NCBI RefSeq assembly: GCF_001434705.1
Contig: NZ_AZDJ01000001.1
Span: 80,112-144,111, forward strand
Direction of reading: 5' to 3'
From: Lacticaseibacillus nasuensis JCM 17158
Lineage (GTDB): Bacteria; Bacillota; Bacilli; Lactobacillales; Lactobacillaceae
DNA length: 64,000 bases
Part shown: piece after piece, positions 54,290-63,270 of the stretch
How positions within the stretch are numbered: position 1 is the stretch's first letter
How the letters are laid out: each line of letters opens with the position of its first letter
The notes under the pieces: generated by a model
Told to the model about the DNA's origin: nothing
What the model saw: the letters and a program-made list of their open reading frames with translations, nothing else
Database searches by the model: none
Translations under genes and position numbers: made by a program

Positions 54290-54321
54290 AAAAAATCCGC
54301 CAGTGATGGCGGATTTTTTTT
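54290..54321. terminator. Bidirectional terminator
   Basis: AAAATCCGCCA-GTGA-TGGCGGATTTT stem with tracts on both sides. Confidence 0.92.
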
Positions 54322-54338
54322 AGCTGACGCAGTACTAG

Positions 54339-55307
54339 TTAGGTCAAGGAAATCAACAGCCGCTGTTTCACCTGCGGATCCATGACCATTTGGTGGGCGA
54401 CTGCCGCGTCGCTTAATGGTAGGCGCTGGTAGGCCGGCGCCGTGAGCTGGTTGGCGTGGGCGAGCAGCCAGCGGTTGGCTTGGGTCAGCGCAGTTAAGCT
54501 GGCGCGACTGATGACGAAGCCTTGCAGACGCTGATCGTTCATGTAAAACTGCGGCAGATTAAACGTCGCGGTGGGGTTGGCGGCCGCAGCAATCAGGATA
54601 ATCTGGCCGCCGACCGCCAACTGATCGAGGTTGAGCTGAAGCGGCACGTGGCCTGAAGTATCGATAATGGCGTCAACGGGTTGCGTCAGCTGATTTTCCC
54701 AGCCGGCTGCGTAATCGATCGGCGTGGCGCCTAGCGCCTGAAGCGCAGGAAAATCGCGCGGATTCGCCGTGGTGATGACGCGCAGGCCGCAGAGTTTGGC
54801 GCATTGAATCAGCATGCGGCCGACGTGACCGGCGCCGCCTTCCACGAGCAGGGTCTGGCCGGGCGTCAGCGTCAGCAGTTGGGTCACGATGAGCGCGGCG
54901 GTGGCGCCGGGGTGCACCAGCGCCAGCCAGGCGCTGGGGTCACCGGCCGGCAACGGCAATAATCTGGCCTCGGGGATGGCGGCGAATTGTGCCGTAATCC
55001 CTTGCCGGCCGCCATACCCCATGCTGTTGGTCCAGACGCGATCGCCGGGCTGAAACTGCGAAACCGCTGCGCCAACTGCCTGGACACTCCCCCAAGCGTC
55101 GCGGCCAATCACTTGCTGGGTCTGCAGCGGCGTTTGAAAAGCACCGGAGCGGACATAGGCGTCGACGCGATCCACGGCGGCTTCGGGAATGGCAACTAGG
55201 ACGTCGGTCGGCCCGATTGTCGGGATAGGCAGTGACCCAATCTGGATTTCTTCGGGGCCGCCGGTGTGGGTAAAATAGGCGGCTGACATGAGATTTTGCG
55301 GATTCAT
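54339..55307 (-). CDS. MDR-type NADPH:quinone oxidoreductase/alcohol dehydrogenase-like protein
   Basis: 322 residues of the zinc-free medium-chain dehydrogenase group. N-terminal GroES-like fold (DVLVAIPEAAVDRVDAYVRSG, GRDAWGSVQAVG, GDRVW), Rossmann fold with LLVEGGAGHVGRMLIQCAK (G-x-G-x-x-G variant) and no structural-zinc Cys cluster. Substrate likely a quinone or alpha,beta-unsaturated carbonyl. AAAGGAG is 8 bp before ATG 55307. Confidence 0.9.
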   Translation of the reverse strand: MNPQNLMSAAYFTHTGGPEEIQIGSLPIPTIGPTDVLVAIPEAAVDRVDAYVRSGAFQTPLQTQQVIGRDAWGSVQAVGAAVSQFQPGDRVWTNSMGYGGRQGITAQFAAIPEARLLPLPAGDPSAWLALVHPGATAALIVTQLLTLTPGQTLLVEGGAGHVGRMLIQCAKLCGLRVITTANPRDFPALQALGATPIDYAAGWENQLTQPVDAIIDTSGHVPLQLNLDQLAVGGQIILIAAAANPTATFNLPQFYMNDQRLQGFVISRASLTALTQANRWLLAHANQLTAPAYQRLPLSDAAVAHQMVMDPQVKQRLLISLT

Positions 55308-55735
55308 TGGTGTGCTCCTTTGGCTGATTTGACCACTTTATTCTAGTCGTTGCCAAGGGGGCAGGTAAAGCGGGTGGGACCTTGGCCAGGCGACTCGAGA
55401 AGACTGATTGATTTTGGCATAGCCAGCCGGCAAAGGAAAACAATGTAGCGCTCGTTTTCTACCTTTCGGTTGGAAGAAAACTGAATCATCCAGCCTGACC
55501 TGTTCGAAGGGATGCAATCGTTGGTTCATCAATGTTAACCAAATAATTTATCAATCAAAAGCGTCTATGTATTTTCTCTTGGAGAGAAGAAATATAATAA
55601 CAATTTAAAGCCCATTTTTACAGAATTTATGTTTGTTAACGAGTTTACAAGGCCCGTTATTGAGGGCTATACTTGAGAAGCTCGAAAGGGTTTAAAGTAT
55701 TAGTTTTATCATTTATATAGAGGGGTGGCATCAGT
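55308..55735. other. AT-rich intergenic region upstream of adhesin gene
   Basis: About 430 bp without a supportable gene. The stretch from 55520 onward is markedly more AT-rich than the flanks and contains several TATAAT-like boxes (for example around 55590) and TTGTTAACG-type elements; the adhesin promoter should lie here. No terminal repeats of a mobile element are seen. Confidence 0.6.
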
Positions 55736-58396
55736 ATGGTTGGGGATTATCGTAAGCTCTCAAATCACAATCCATTGCGGCATGAGTCTGCAACTACTGC
55801 ACGCATCAAACTGTTTAAAGGCAAAGGTATCTGGCTAACATCATTAGTCATCGCAGTGGGTTCGGCTATGTCGATTCAAGGCCAGACTACCCAGGCTGCG
55901 ACCACCGGAACATCTGACAATGCGCCGGCTACCGTTTCAACCGTTGATACGCCTGCTACGGTGGCCGCTTCCCAGCACCCTACCGGTATTGCTACACGTA
56001 CAAGCGGGGATTTCGCTGGCCAGGCAAGTATACCGACAGAGGCCGCCGGCGGTGCCGCGGCCTCAGTGAAGTTATCTGCCAGCAGCGCATCATCAGAACC
56101 GGCAACCGCCAAGACGGCGGAATCACAGGCTGAATCACAGGCTCCTGAAGCGCAGGCCCCTGAAGCCCAGGCTCCTGAAGCACCGGCCCCTGAAGCCCAG
56201 GCCCCTGAAGCACCGGCCCCTGAAGCACCGGCCCCTGCAGCAGGACCGTCAACCGGTGGGGTAGATGAGACGTCAAATGGCGTTGACCCAGATGACCAGG
56301 TATCACCGGAGAATAATACGGTTACGCTGACGCTCAAGTATTATGATGATAACCAGATCCTGAAACCTGACATCGCCAGCAGACCGCCAGTCGTATTAAC
56401 TGGGCAAATCGGCCAAACGGGGACCTACACGGTTGATGTTCCGGCAAACTACCAGTTAGCCCCAGGTCAACCTGCTACCGTTTCGTACACATTTACCACT
56501 GACGGCGCCGTTCAATACATTCACCTGGTTCACATCCTGACTCCGAAACAGGTCGATACTCATCGGTACATCGTGTACTTCGTTCAAGGCCTGCAAATTC
56601 AGCCACCCGAAAGAGTCATCCAGACTGTCAATTGGAACGGGAAAATAGATACTGTTACAGGCTGGTATCTCGATTTCGTGCCAACGCAAACGGAGTATCC
56701 GGAGCAAATCACGCCAGTGCTGCCTGGCTATACACCAGAGCTGGTAAACTATTCAGGATCACTGCCGTTTCCCCCGACTTCTATACCCGCACTGCCTGTC
56801 AGCAAAATGGGTTTTTCTGGTCAGCCCGGTGACCCCACAAACTGGAATATTATGTACGTACCAGACATGCAGCATGCGACCGTTAATTTTGTCGACAAGG
56901 CGGGTAACGAGGTAATCCCCCCTCAGCACATTCAAGATAAAACGCTCACTAAAGTTGATCACAGCACCATCAATATTCAAGCGGCAATGGATAAGGGGTA
57001 TACCCTCTATCAGGACGGGACTCTCGGCGCTAGGTATGATGACCTCACTGGCCAGGACCAGATCTATACAGTTGTATTAACCCCGATTGAAAAAGCCAGT
57101 GTTACCACCAATCTGGTACCCCATGATTCAACCGGAAGATTGCTTAGCCCGGACAAGCCAGTCAGCTATACCGGCAAACCCGGGGATCTAATTACGACTG
57201 ACGTTGAGCTCCCGAGTGTGCCAGGCTATACACCTGATTTGTCAAACAAGCCACAGGTGCCTGAGCCAACCCGCACAGATCATAAACTCACGGAACCGGA
57301 TACCCCAATCACTTATCTTGCTGATGCCCAAACTGTGACTGTGCATTATCTGGACGAGCAGGGTAATCAGATAGTCACAGATACATTACTGACCGGGGTA
57401 ACAGACCAGCCGATTAATCACGCGCTGATTGCGCCGAACATTCAGGAAGCCATCGCGAAGGGCTATTCGCTTGTCGCTGACCAAACGGTTGGGGCCAAGT
57501 TTGACAATATTGCTGACAGTAAAGCAAAGCAAAACTTGACAATCAAATTTGTCCCAATTGAAGCAGCCAATAGCTTTACCCCGCTGATCCCTGAAGACCC
57601 ATTTGGCAACCCGCTCAAGCCTGTTAATCCGGTCACGATTAAGGGCAAGCCGGGTGATTTAATCAGTTTAACTCAGCTACCGAAAGTGCCAGGATACACG
57701 CCAAGGCCAGGTCAGAATCTTAAAGTGCCAGATGACCCAACAAATCCAAATGGGCCAATCACTGTCATTTACGAGACCACAATCAACACTGCGGACGGTA
57801 TTCGGGTCTACACCGTTGATAAAGTTGACGATCCGGTATCTGCAGTGACCTTTGCACTGCAACCTCAAGGCCCAGATGGCGAATCAATCGGCACCCCAAT
57901 CCAACTCGTTGGCAATCCAGGTGAACCAATTTCTAAAAAGGACATTCCCGAATCTTTTGCCGGTGGCTATCAACTCATTCCAGACCAATTTCTGACAGTG
58001 CCGAACACGTCGAGAACGACCGTGTCAGTCCTGTATAGCCAAACCAAGAGCATGGTCGACGAGCCGCCATTTGTCATTTCTAACCCTGCTCAACCTGGTG
58101 GTAAACCTGACGTATCGATCAGTGATGGCGGCCTACCGAATACTCAGGGCGACCCAACGGCCCCTGATCAGAATCTGACTGGGCCAAGCACGGCAGACAG
58201 CACTGCCATTGCATTAGCAGCTCCTGCTTCAAAAGGGCTGCTGTCATCTGCCAGTCAAACCCCGGGCAAGGCCGTGAAGTCTGGCCGCGTCCTGCCTCGG
58301 ACAGGGAACGCTCACCAGTCCGGACTCGTTGCGCTTGGCGCCGCCTTGCTTGCCCTGATGGGTTTCGGAACACTGGAGATTCGGCGCAAGGCTTAG
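55736..58396 (+). CDS. MucBP-repeat LPxTG surface adhesin (886 aa)
   Basis: Wall-anchored protein likely to bind mucus glycans. Layout: KxYKxGKxW-like signal (KLFKGKGIW, about residues 25-33, then hydrophobic core and AAT cleavage region near 57); Ser/Ala/Thr-rich region; about ten APEAQ/APEAP pentapeptides (about 138-170); an N-terminal domain (about 190-370); two long MucBP-type repeats starting TVNFVDKAGNEVI and TVHYLDEQGNQIV, each paired with a second subdomain containing NLVPHDSTGRLLSP or PLIPEDPFGNPLKP and SVPGYTP/KVPGYTP; a partial third unit; and the sorting signal LPRTG (853-857) with hydrophobic span and RRKA. AGGGGTGG precedes the ATG. Base composition and codon use are lower in GC than the neighbours, suggesting acquisition. 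Confidence 0.9.
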   Translation: MVGDYRKLSNHNPLRHESATTARIKLFKGKGIWLTSLVIAVGSAMSIQGQTTQAATTGTSDNAPATVSTVDTPATVAASQHPTGIATRTSGDFAGQASIPTEAAGGAAASVKLSASSASSEPATAKTAESQAESQAPEAQAPEAQAPEAPAPEAQAPEAPAPEAPAPAAGPSTGGVDETSNGVDPDDQVSPENNTVTLTLKYYDDNQILKPDIASRPPVVLTGQIGQTGTYTVDVPANYQLAPGQPATVSYTFTTDGAVQYIHLVHILTPKQVDTHRYIVYFVQGLQIQPPERVIQTVNWNGKIDTVTGWYLDFVPTQTEYPEQITPVLPGYTPELVNYSGSLPFPPTSIPALPVSKMGFSGQPGDPTNWNIMYVPDMQHATVNFVDKAGNEVIPPQHIQDKTLTKVDHSTINIQAAMDKGYTLYQDGTLGARYDDLTGQDQIYTVVLTPIEKASVTTNLVPHDSTGRLLSPDKPVSYTGKPGDLITTDVELPSVPGYTPDLSNKPQVPEPTRTDHKLTEPDTPITYLADAQTVTVHYLDEQGNQIVTDTLLTGVTDQPINHALIAPNIQEAIAKGYSLVADQTVGAKFDNIADSKAKQNLTIKFVPIEAANSFTPLIPEDPFGNPLKPVNPVTIKGKPGDLISLTQLPKVPGYTPRPGQNLKVPDDPTNPNGPITVIYETTINTADGIRVYTVDKVDDPVSAVTFALQPQGPDGESIGTPIQLVGNPGEPISKKDIPESFAGGYQLIPDQFLTVPNTSRTTVSVLYSQTKSMVDEPPFVISNPAQPGGKPDVSISDGGLPNTQGDPTAPDQNLTGPSTADSTAIALAAPASKGLLSSASQTPGKAVKSGRVLPRTGNAHQSGLVALGAALLALMGFGTLEIRRKA

Positions 58397-58487
58397 GCTT
58401 TTTAACTAATTGTATAGCGCCTTGGCAAGAACAGTTGACCATCATTTATGGGCGCTTCAGCAAGTGAAGTTGTGCAGCGTTTGTGAG

Positions 58488-58526
58488 AGTATCTAGACCT
58501 TAATTGGCCTCGGTACTCTTTTTTGG
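58488..58526 (+). terminator. Terminator of adhesin gene
   Basis: AGAGTA..GACC / GGCC..TACTCT imperfect stem with TTTTTT. The following 500 bp (to 59027) show no supportable gene; overlapping open frames at 58539-58852 on both strands lack ribosome sites. Confidence 0.7.
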
Positions 58527-59027
58527 TTGAACTGATGAGTGAGTAGAGACTGTGTGCGAGGGTCGGGGTGGCAATCAGGCTTTGCGTTGGCCATGCTTTC
58601 GATTCAGCTTAGTTCGAGCGCGGGAAGGCTTGAGGACCTCGAAACAGACAAATTCATCCAAACCAAGAACCAGGCAAACCAGCAGTCCCCCTTGCCAAAG
58701 CGGCGACTGGGCGGCTGGCACCAAGGACTGGGCAGGAAGGCTGGGCCGATTCCTGTCAGTATTTTCTCGAATATCCTTGTAGATAATAAGTAAAACCTTT
58801 TGCCCCAACAAAAATATAACGGCGGTGGTTTCAAGGCGAAGAATCCCGCCAAACCGGGATTTAAAGACAGTCTTTCATGAATATAACGCTGGCTTGCATT
58901 GGCTTTTGCTTATTTTACTCAAAAATTTAACTTGTTATTTCTGCGAGTTTTGGATAAGCTATCAAAAGTGTGGGGTAAGCTTGAGGCATCCGCAATGGGG
59001 AATTCAAACACTTGGAGGATGCGTAAC

Positions 59028-60086
59028 ATGAAAAAGTTGCAATCGTTAGCGACGGCGGGGGCCGTGGCGTTGACTGCGTTGGTGTTAGTGGCGTGTGGCG
59101 GCGGTAAGAAAACGGCGACCACCACAACCAGCACCGGGAATAACAGTGTCAAAATTGTTTCGGGCACCTATATCATTCCACAAGATGCCGATGCGGCGAA
59201 TGGCTATAAATATCTCGCCTTGAACCTGTCCGTGAAAAATAACGGCATCAAGGAGAATTTTTATTCCAGTAGCTTCAGCCTAAAGAGCAAGGACGGCAGC
59301 AAGATCAAGACCGAATACGTCGACGATTCTGACGACGAAACGTTCAAGGGTATGGACAATGAGAAGCTCGACAAGGGTGAAAAGGCCAAAGGTTACGTCG
59401 TCTTCAAAGTGAAGCCGAAGACGAAGTACACCTTGGAATTCGAGCCATACGGTGACGGCGGCAAGGACGTGAAAAAGTCCGAGCTGAAGGTCAACACCGG
59501 CAAGTATCTGGACCAAACCGCTGACGGCCAAAAGGCGCTGAAGGCGTATATCGACAATGTGTTCATGGGCTTGAACGATAAGGATTACGATACGCTCGTG
59601 GCCAACGACCTCGACGCGGAGCGCAAGACTTATGCCACCGAAGTACGCAGCTATTTGGAAAAAGACGTCGTGGACGATCCGTTGACGGATAGCGCCTTTA
59701 CCAAGATGCTGGGCCAACTGCAGGCGGCTAACGTCAAGGCCGGCGCGGCGAAGTACCAAGTGGAATACGCCTACCCAACGAAGGTGAAGATCGAAGTGAC
59801 CCCGACGGTTTACAGCCTGACGGACATGAGCAGTGAAATCTCCGACTTGACCTCCGAATTGATGAAGAAGGACACGTCAGACAAGTACGACTACGACCAG
59901 CTGGAACGCATGGCCAAGGAATACTTCGTCGCTTCATTCGACAAAGTCTTGGCCGACCTCAAGCCAACGTCTTCGGATTACGGCAACGACATCGAACTGG
60001 TGAAAACCGATGGCAAGTGGAAGATCGACACGTCGAGTGATGACTACGAGACTTTCGCGGAACCATTCACTGGCGACCAATACTAA
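59028..60086 (+). CDS. Lipoprotein with DUF4352-type and DUF5105-like regions (352 aa)
   Basis: Lipid-anchored extracellular protein. Lipobox LVAC, Cys23; then a Thr/Ser linker. Residues about 45-145 resemble the DUF4352 immunoglobulin-like fold (YKYLALNLSVKNNGIKENFYSSSFSLKSKDG...KGYVVFKVKPKTKYTLEFEP); the rest, about 160-345, resembles DUF5105 and has a helix-rich region with YDTLVANDLDAERKTYATEV and ends KTDGKWKIDTSSDD. ATG 59028 has GGAGG 9 bp upstream; the 43-residue longer frame is not supported. Function unknown; such lipoproteins are common in Firmicutes. Confidence 0.85.
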   Translation: MKKLQSLATAGAVALTALVLVACGGGKKTATTTTSTGNNSVKIVSGTYIIPQDADAANGYKYLALNLSVKNNGIKENFYSSSFSLKSKDGSKIKTEYVDDSDDETFKGMDNEKLDKGEKAKGYVVFKVKPKTKYTLEFEPYGDGGKDVKKSELKVNTGKYLDQTADGQKALKAYIDNVFMGLNDKDYDTLVANDLDAERKTYATEVRSYLEKDVVDDPLTDSAFTKMLGQLQAANVKAGAAKYQVEYAYPTKVKIEVTPTVYSLTDMSSEISDLTSELMKKDTSDKYDYDQLERMAKEYFVASFDKVLADLKPTSSDYGNDIELVKTDGKWKIDTSSDDYETFAEPFTGDQY

Positions 60087-60095
60087 TTTGTTCTC

Positions 60096-60144
60096 GGCCT
60101 CGCTCGGTCACGCGTACATGCGTGACTCGGGCGAGGCTTTTTTG
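60096..60144 (+). terminator. Terminator of lipoprotein gene, with palindrome core
   Basis: GCCTCGCTCGG(T)CACGC / GCGTGACTCGGGCGAGGC stem followed by TTTTTT; the inner part GTCACGC/GCGTGAC recalls the GACGCGT palindrome family. Confidence 0.9.
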
Positions 60145-60151
60145 CTGCCTT

Positions 60152-60399
60152 CATAGATAAATGTCATTGAGTGGGGCAAATGTTAAGGTTTTAGGCGCTG
60201 AGGGCCGGTGTTACGGCGTTTTTGTGGTTGGTGAGCGGCGCACTTCCATTTAAGCGAAAAATTCGCGGTCGGTTCTGGCCAGTTGGTTAAATGAGAAAAC
60301 TCTCATCAAAATTGGCGGCTGTAACCCTTGATCTGACAGCATTTTGAAAAAAGTTCGAGTGGCGACCTTAACATTTGGCATTCTCAATGACATTTATAG
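60152..60399. repeat. Inverted-repeat hairpin element, copy A (module I, about 248 bp)
   Basis: Arms at 60152-60189 and 60365-60399 are complementary over about 33 positions with few mismatches (shared core AAATGTCATTGAG and CAAATGTTAAGGT). The interior contains a further hairpin (GGCGCTGAG..CGGTG) and the segment TCCATTTAAGCGAAAAAT also found in copies B and C. No open reading frame. Looks like a MITE or a structured RNA. Confidence 0.85.
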
Positions 60400-60764
60400 G
60401 TGTAAGGGTTATTCGCCGGCCGGCAATTCTTCTCGCACAGACTTGGGCAGTCAGCACCATTTCGCCTAGGCAGGAGCGCCAGCATTATTCGCTCAGGTGA
60501 GAATCGCCAGCTTCTCTGATTCAGGTGCGAGCACGCCAGCAACATTGCGCTCAGACTCGGACGGTCAGTGTTATGCGTCCAGGCTGCGGGCCGCCAGCAG
60601 TTTTCGCCCAAATTGCCAACCCATCACTCGACCGTGCATTATCGGCGTAAGCCCGCGCAGCTTATGACTGGTTGGCTGGTGAATCAATTGCCACTTTTCG
60701 AACAACCACGCATCTCGCCACGCGGACATGAGTGAGAACACTGCGTTTCTCCTCACCATTCGCC
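60400..60764. repeat. Composite repeat module II, copy A (degenerate 28-29 bp units plus conserved tail)
   Basis: Joined directly to module I. About six imperfect 28-31 bp units (60420-60600), each ending GCCAG or GTCAG and containing GC(T/G)CAG-like cores, are followed by a 160-bp unique tail (60600-60764). The whole segment recurs at 63638-64000 at roughly 90% similarity. No ribosome site or conserved coding signal is seen. Confidence 0.85.
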
Positions 60765-60823
60765 CAGGGCTTGCCGTGCCTCGCTGTTCCATCGGGAATT
60801 GATTCACCACTCGTGCGAGAGAT

Positions 60824-60875
60824 TGCCGGCCGGCGATTCCGCACAGACCTCGGGCCGTCAGCATTATTCGCCCAC
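60824..60875. repeat. Partial copy of module II start
   Basis: ATTGCCGGCCGGCGATTC, CGCACAGACCTCGGGC and GTCAGCATTATTCGCCCA repeat the beginning of module II (60411-60470), 50 bp after copy A ends. Between them, GGTGAATCAATT (60672-60690 region) and AATTGATTCACC (60797-60815 region) are an exact 12-bp inverted pair. Confidence 0.7.
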
Positions 60876-61097
60876 GCATCAGCAACTCGCGCGGGGCTTG
60901 CGCAAGCCCCACCGTGATCGCGGAGACGTCCGCGATGCGGCGAGCTAGTTTCACTCGAGGGGAACTGGCCGCGCGTCTGCCGTCAGCGTCATGACCTGGC
61001 GGTTGCTTGTTGCTGATGCGCCAACGCACCCGCACCGGAATTTCTCGGTGACGGGTGCGTTGGTGTGTCCAGAATTTTTGCCGGAGAAATTTTGGCC

Positions 61098-61128
61098 AAA
61101 AAAAATCCTGACAGTTTTTGTCAGGATC
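61098..61128 (-). terminator. Minus-strand terminator downstream of dehydrogenase remnant
   Basis: ATCCTGACA-AAAAC-TGTCAGGAT stem followed by TTTTTTTT on the minus strand. Confidence 0.9.
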
Positions 61129-61152
61129 GTCGTGACTGGAAAGGATAGGCGA

Positions 61153-61374
61153 CTACCACGTTTTGGCCATGGCCTGATACGCGACGTTAATGTCAGTCAG
61201 CGCAAACGTCTTGGTGAACACCTTGCCGGAATGAATTTTGCCGTTGAGAACTGCATCGAGCAAGATGTAAATCATCACGTCGTCAGGGGCTTGAATCGTT
61301 GGCTTCTCGATATTCTCGATAGCCACTTGACCGGGCTGGATAAAAATTGTATCTATCAAATGATATTCCGTCAT
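61153..61374 (-). pseudogene. Zinc-dependent alcohol dehydrogenase remnant with internal deletion
   Basis: 73 codons. Residues 15-35 (GQVAIENIEKPTIQAPDDVMI) match the extreme N-terminus of zinc alcohol dehydrogenases, and residues 40-70 (VLNGKIHSGKVFTKTFALTDINVAYQAMA) match their C-terminus, where the family has about 350 residues. The whole catalytic and NAD-binding core is missing, so the product cannot be an enzyme. The gene keeps a good terminator downstream. An in-frame deletion of about 270 codons is the simplest explanation. Confidence 0.8.
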
Positions 61375-61568
61375 TGTGATAGCAAAATGCTGGCGTTAGT
61401 CAGGCTGATGATGAACTGATACTTCACCCGATGCTAAATATTTAATGAGCTGACCAAGTATGCTTCTAAGCGACGACCGTGGCTACTTGATTTGGGGAGG
61501 GACTGCTACTTCTCGTTATGGAAAAATTGTATAATATCAATTATTCAATTATTGAAGGTGACTACATT

Positions 61569-62261
61569 TTGCAATACAACCAGAAGCAGTTCCACGATTT
61601 TCGACGCCGGTACCACGATGATTGGGCGCCAGCTCATTTGAAAACAATCAGGTGGGTTTATGCCGCAATGATTATCTTGGCCCTTCTGTTTCCCGCAGTT
61701 TGGTTGCACAAAGTATACGGCGGACAAGGGCTTGCCGGCATCTGGGGGTTGTTGGGATTAACCCTCATTGGCACAATTCTGTGCGGCGTGACGGGCAAAC
61801 CGATTAATCAGGCTTGGCAAATCGGTGGGGATTTATTGTTGCTGCTGGTCGGTGCGATTGTGCTGGGGGTACTATTTCTGGCTTTTGCCTACGCGTATTT
61901 GCAAATCACGCTGCCAGCGGCATCCGTCGCTTGGACAGGATTGGCGGTAGTTGTTGTATTCTGCGGTGACGTTATTCATATCGGACGCTTGATTGGCAAA
62001 TATTACTATAGTGGATCGGCAAAACGAAATAAGGCAAGCTGGGGTGATCTCATTATCCCAGTGGTGTTGGTTCTGTTTGCCGTTGGTGTCTATGTCGCCG
62101 CCAATTTTGCGACCTCGATGCTCGTGATTAATACGCCATGGGCAATCTGGATTTTCCTCCTTGGGGGGCTGGTGTGCTTAGCCTATTTAATTAATTGGAC
62201 GGCGCAAGTGTTTTGGGGGATTTATGCGGTGGTGAAGTTTCCTGAGATTAATCAGTCATAG
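61569..62261 (+). CDS. Hypothetical membrane protein (230 aa)
   Basis: Unrecognised. About six hydrophobic helices after a basic, aromatic N-terminus (QYNQKQFHDFRRRYHDDW). TTG 61569 has GAAGGTG 8 bp upstream and follows a TATAAT box at 61531-61536; ATG 61518 gives 17 more residues but lies before that box and has no close ribosome site. Somewhat lower GC than the core genes. A palindrome of the GACGCGT family (62274-62298) follows the stop. Confidence 0.7.
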   Translation: MQYNQKQFHDFRRRYHDDWAPAHLKTIRWVYAAMIILALLFPAVWLHKVYGGQGLAGIWGLLGLTLIGTILCGVTGKPINQAWQIGGDLLLLLVGAIVLGVLFLAFAYAYLQITLPAASVAWTGLAVVVVFCGDVIHIGRLIGKYYYSGSAKRNKASWGDLIIPVVLVLFAVGVYVAANFATSMLVINTPWAIWIFLLGGLVCLAYLINWTAQVFWGIYAVVKFPEINQS

Positions 62262-62273
62262 GAATCATTGATA

Positions 62274-62298
62274 AGTGTGACGCGTGACGCGTCACACT
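62274..62298. repeat. GACGCGT palindrome
   Basis: Perfect 11-bp inverted repeat AGTGTGACGCG-TGA-CGCGTCACACT 12 bp after the membrane protein gene; no U tract. Confidence 0.85.
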
Positions 62299-62376
62299 AT
62301 TGTTTGCTTGAGCAACCGTCACCAGGGTAGTCGAACTGATCTGGTAATCTTCGTGATTGTCTCGATAATCTCCCTA

Positions 62377-62516
62377 CATAGATAATAGCCATCAAACCCG
62401 GAAATTTTCCGATTTTACGCCGCCAGCGCCGAGCTGACGGCATTTCTGGTTGGTCAGACGACGAATATGCTGGCTGGTCTCCATTTAAGCGAAAAATCGC
62501 GAATCACTGGCTGAGT
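62377..62516. repeat. Inverted-repeat element, orphan left half (copy C)
   Basis: Aligns base for base with 63381-63520 of copy B (about 90% by eye): CATAGATAATAGCCAT, TTTTCCGATTTTACGCCGCC, GCGAAAAATCGC and CACTGGCTGAG are shared. The right arm is absent; similarity stops after 62516. Confidence 0.85.
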
Positions 62517-62794
62517 GCGTGGCGCGTTCATTTAGTGTGCAATTGGGAGTTATGTTGCCGCGATTTGTTTGACTCCGCGTTCGGCATCGACCCACCCTGG
62601 GCCATTTTGAATTGGGGGATTCATACCTCAGTCCGTTCCGGAAAACTATCAGAGAGCAGTATTCCTTTGAGTTTGATCCCTGCCAGTTAATAAAGTGTCA
62701 ACAATCCGGGCAAAATTGTCGCGAATCTTTGGTGGTACCGGGCCTGATTGCTCGGTAGAATGATTTTGTTCCTAATCTGAATGGAGGTAGTGGT

Positions 62795-63238
62795 ATGAGT
62801 TTGGGGCAGAACTTGGCGGCTGCGAGGCGGCAAGTCGGCCAATCGCAGGAGGCGGTCGCGGCGGATCTCGGGGTGAGTCGGCAAACCATTTCAAAGTGGG
62901 AAACTGACGAGACCTTGCCGGACATTTATCAATCCAAGAAACTCGCCAACTTGTACAATTTAACGTTGGATAAGCTGGTCAGCTTTGATCCAGACGTCGA
63001 GCGAATCGAGCATGTGATCATGAACACGTCCGATGAGACGGAACAGAAGGTGGATTGGACCGCGGCGTGGGCGAAAAAATATCCCGTGTTGGCAACTTAT
63101 CAGCAGGAAGTGGCGACTGAGCGGTATGCCAAGGTACTCCGCGACCAAATTTCTTCGTTGCAACATGACTACGGCTATGATCGGCAAGATGCCTTTCTGG
63201 TGCTTAAGGATATTTTGGCCAAGCAACTTAAAGGATGA
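62795..63238 (+). CDS. XRE-family helix-turn-helix regulator (147 aa)
   Basis: N-terminal XRE HTH, residues 4-60: LAAARRQVGQSQEAVAADLGVSRQTISKWETDETLPD, the type common in Firmicutes for toxin-antitoxin, stress or transporter regulators. The C-terminal 80 residues are helical and unassigned (KVDWTAAWAKKYPVLATYQQEV). GGAGG is 8-10 bp before the ATG. A hairpin of the GACGCGT family terminates it. No obvious partner gene next to it. Confidence 0.88.
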   Translation: MSLGQNLAAARRQVGQSQEAVAADLGVSRQTISKWETDETLPDIYQSKKLANLYNLTLDKLVSFDPDVERIEHVIMNTSDETEQKVDWTAAWAKKYPVLATYQQEVATERYAKVLRDQISSLQHDYGYDRQDAFLVLKDILAKQLKG

Positions 63239-63270
63239 AGTGGCAGTTTGAGGATTGAGCGGCGGGATGG

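Noticed and set aside
58539..58852. Open frames after the adhesin gene, on both strands
   Set aside because: Overlapping frames on both strands with no ribosome site, no hydrophobic or domain pattern, and no promoter-terminator pair that fits.
60152..60399. Insertion sequence
   Set aside because: Inverted-repeat ends are present but the interior is about 175 bp with no transposase; at most a MITE, so recorded as a repeat.
60420..60600. CRISPR-like array of 28-31 bp units
   Set aside because: The units are contiguous and degenerate with no unique spacers, the same array is duplicated at 63.65 kb, and no cas genes are present.
60384..61035. Minus-strand open frames (75 and 154 codons) in the composite repeat
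   Set aside because: No ribosome sites, Arg/Pro-rich composition from GC-rich non-coding DNA, and the equivalent frame in copy B is broken. Probably spurious even if similar ORFs are annotated in related genomes.
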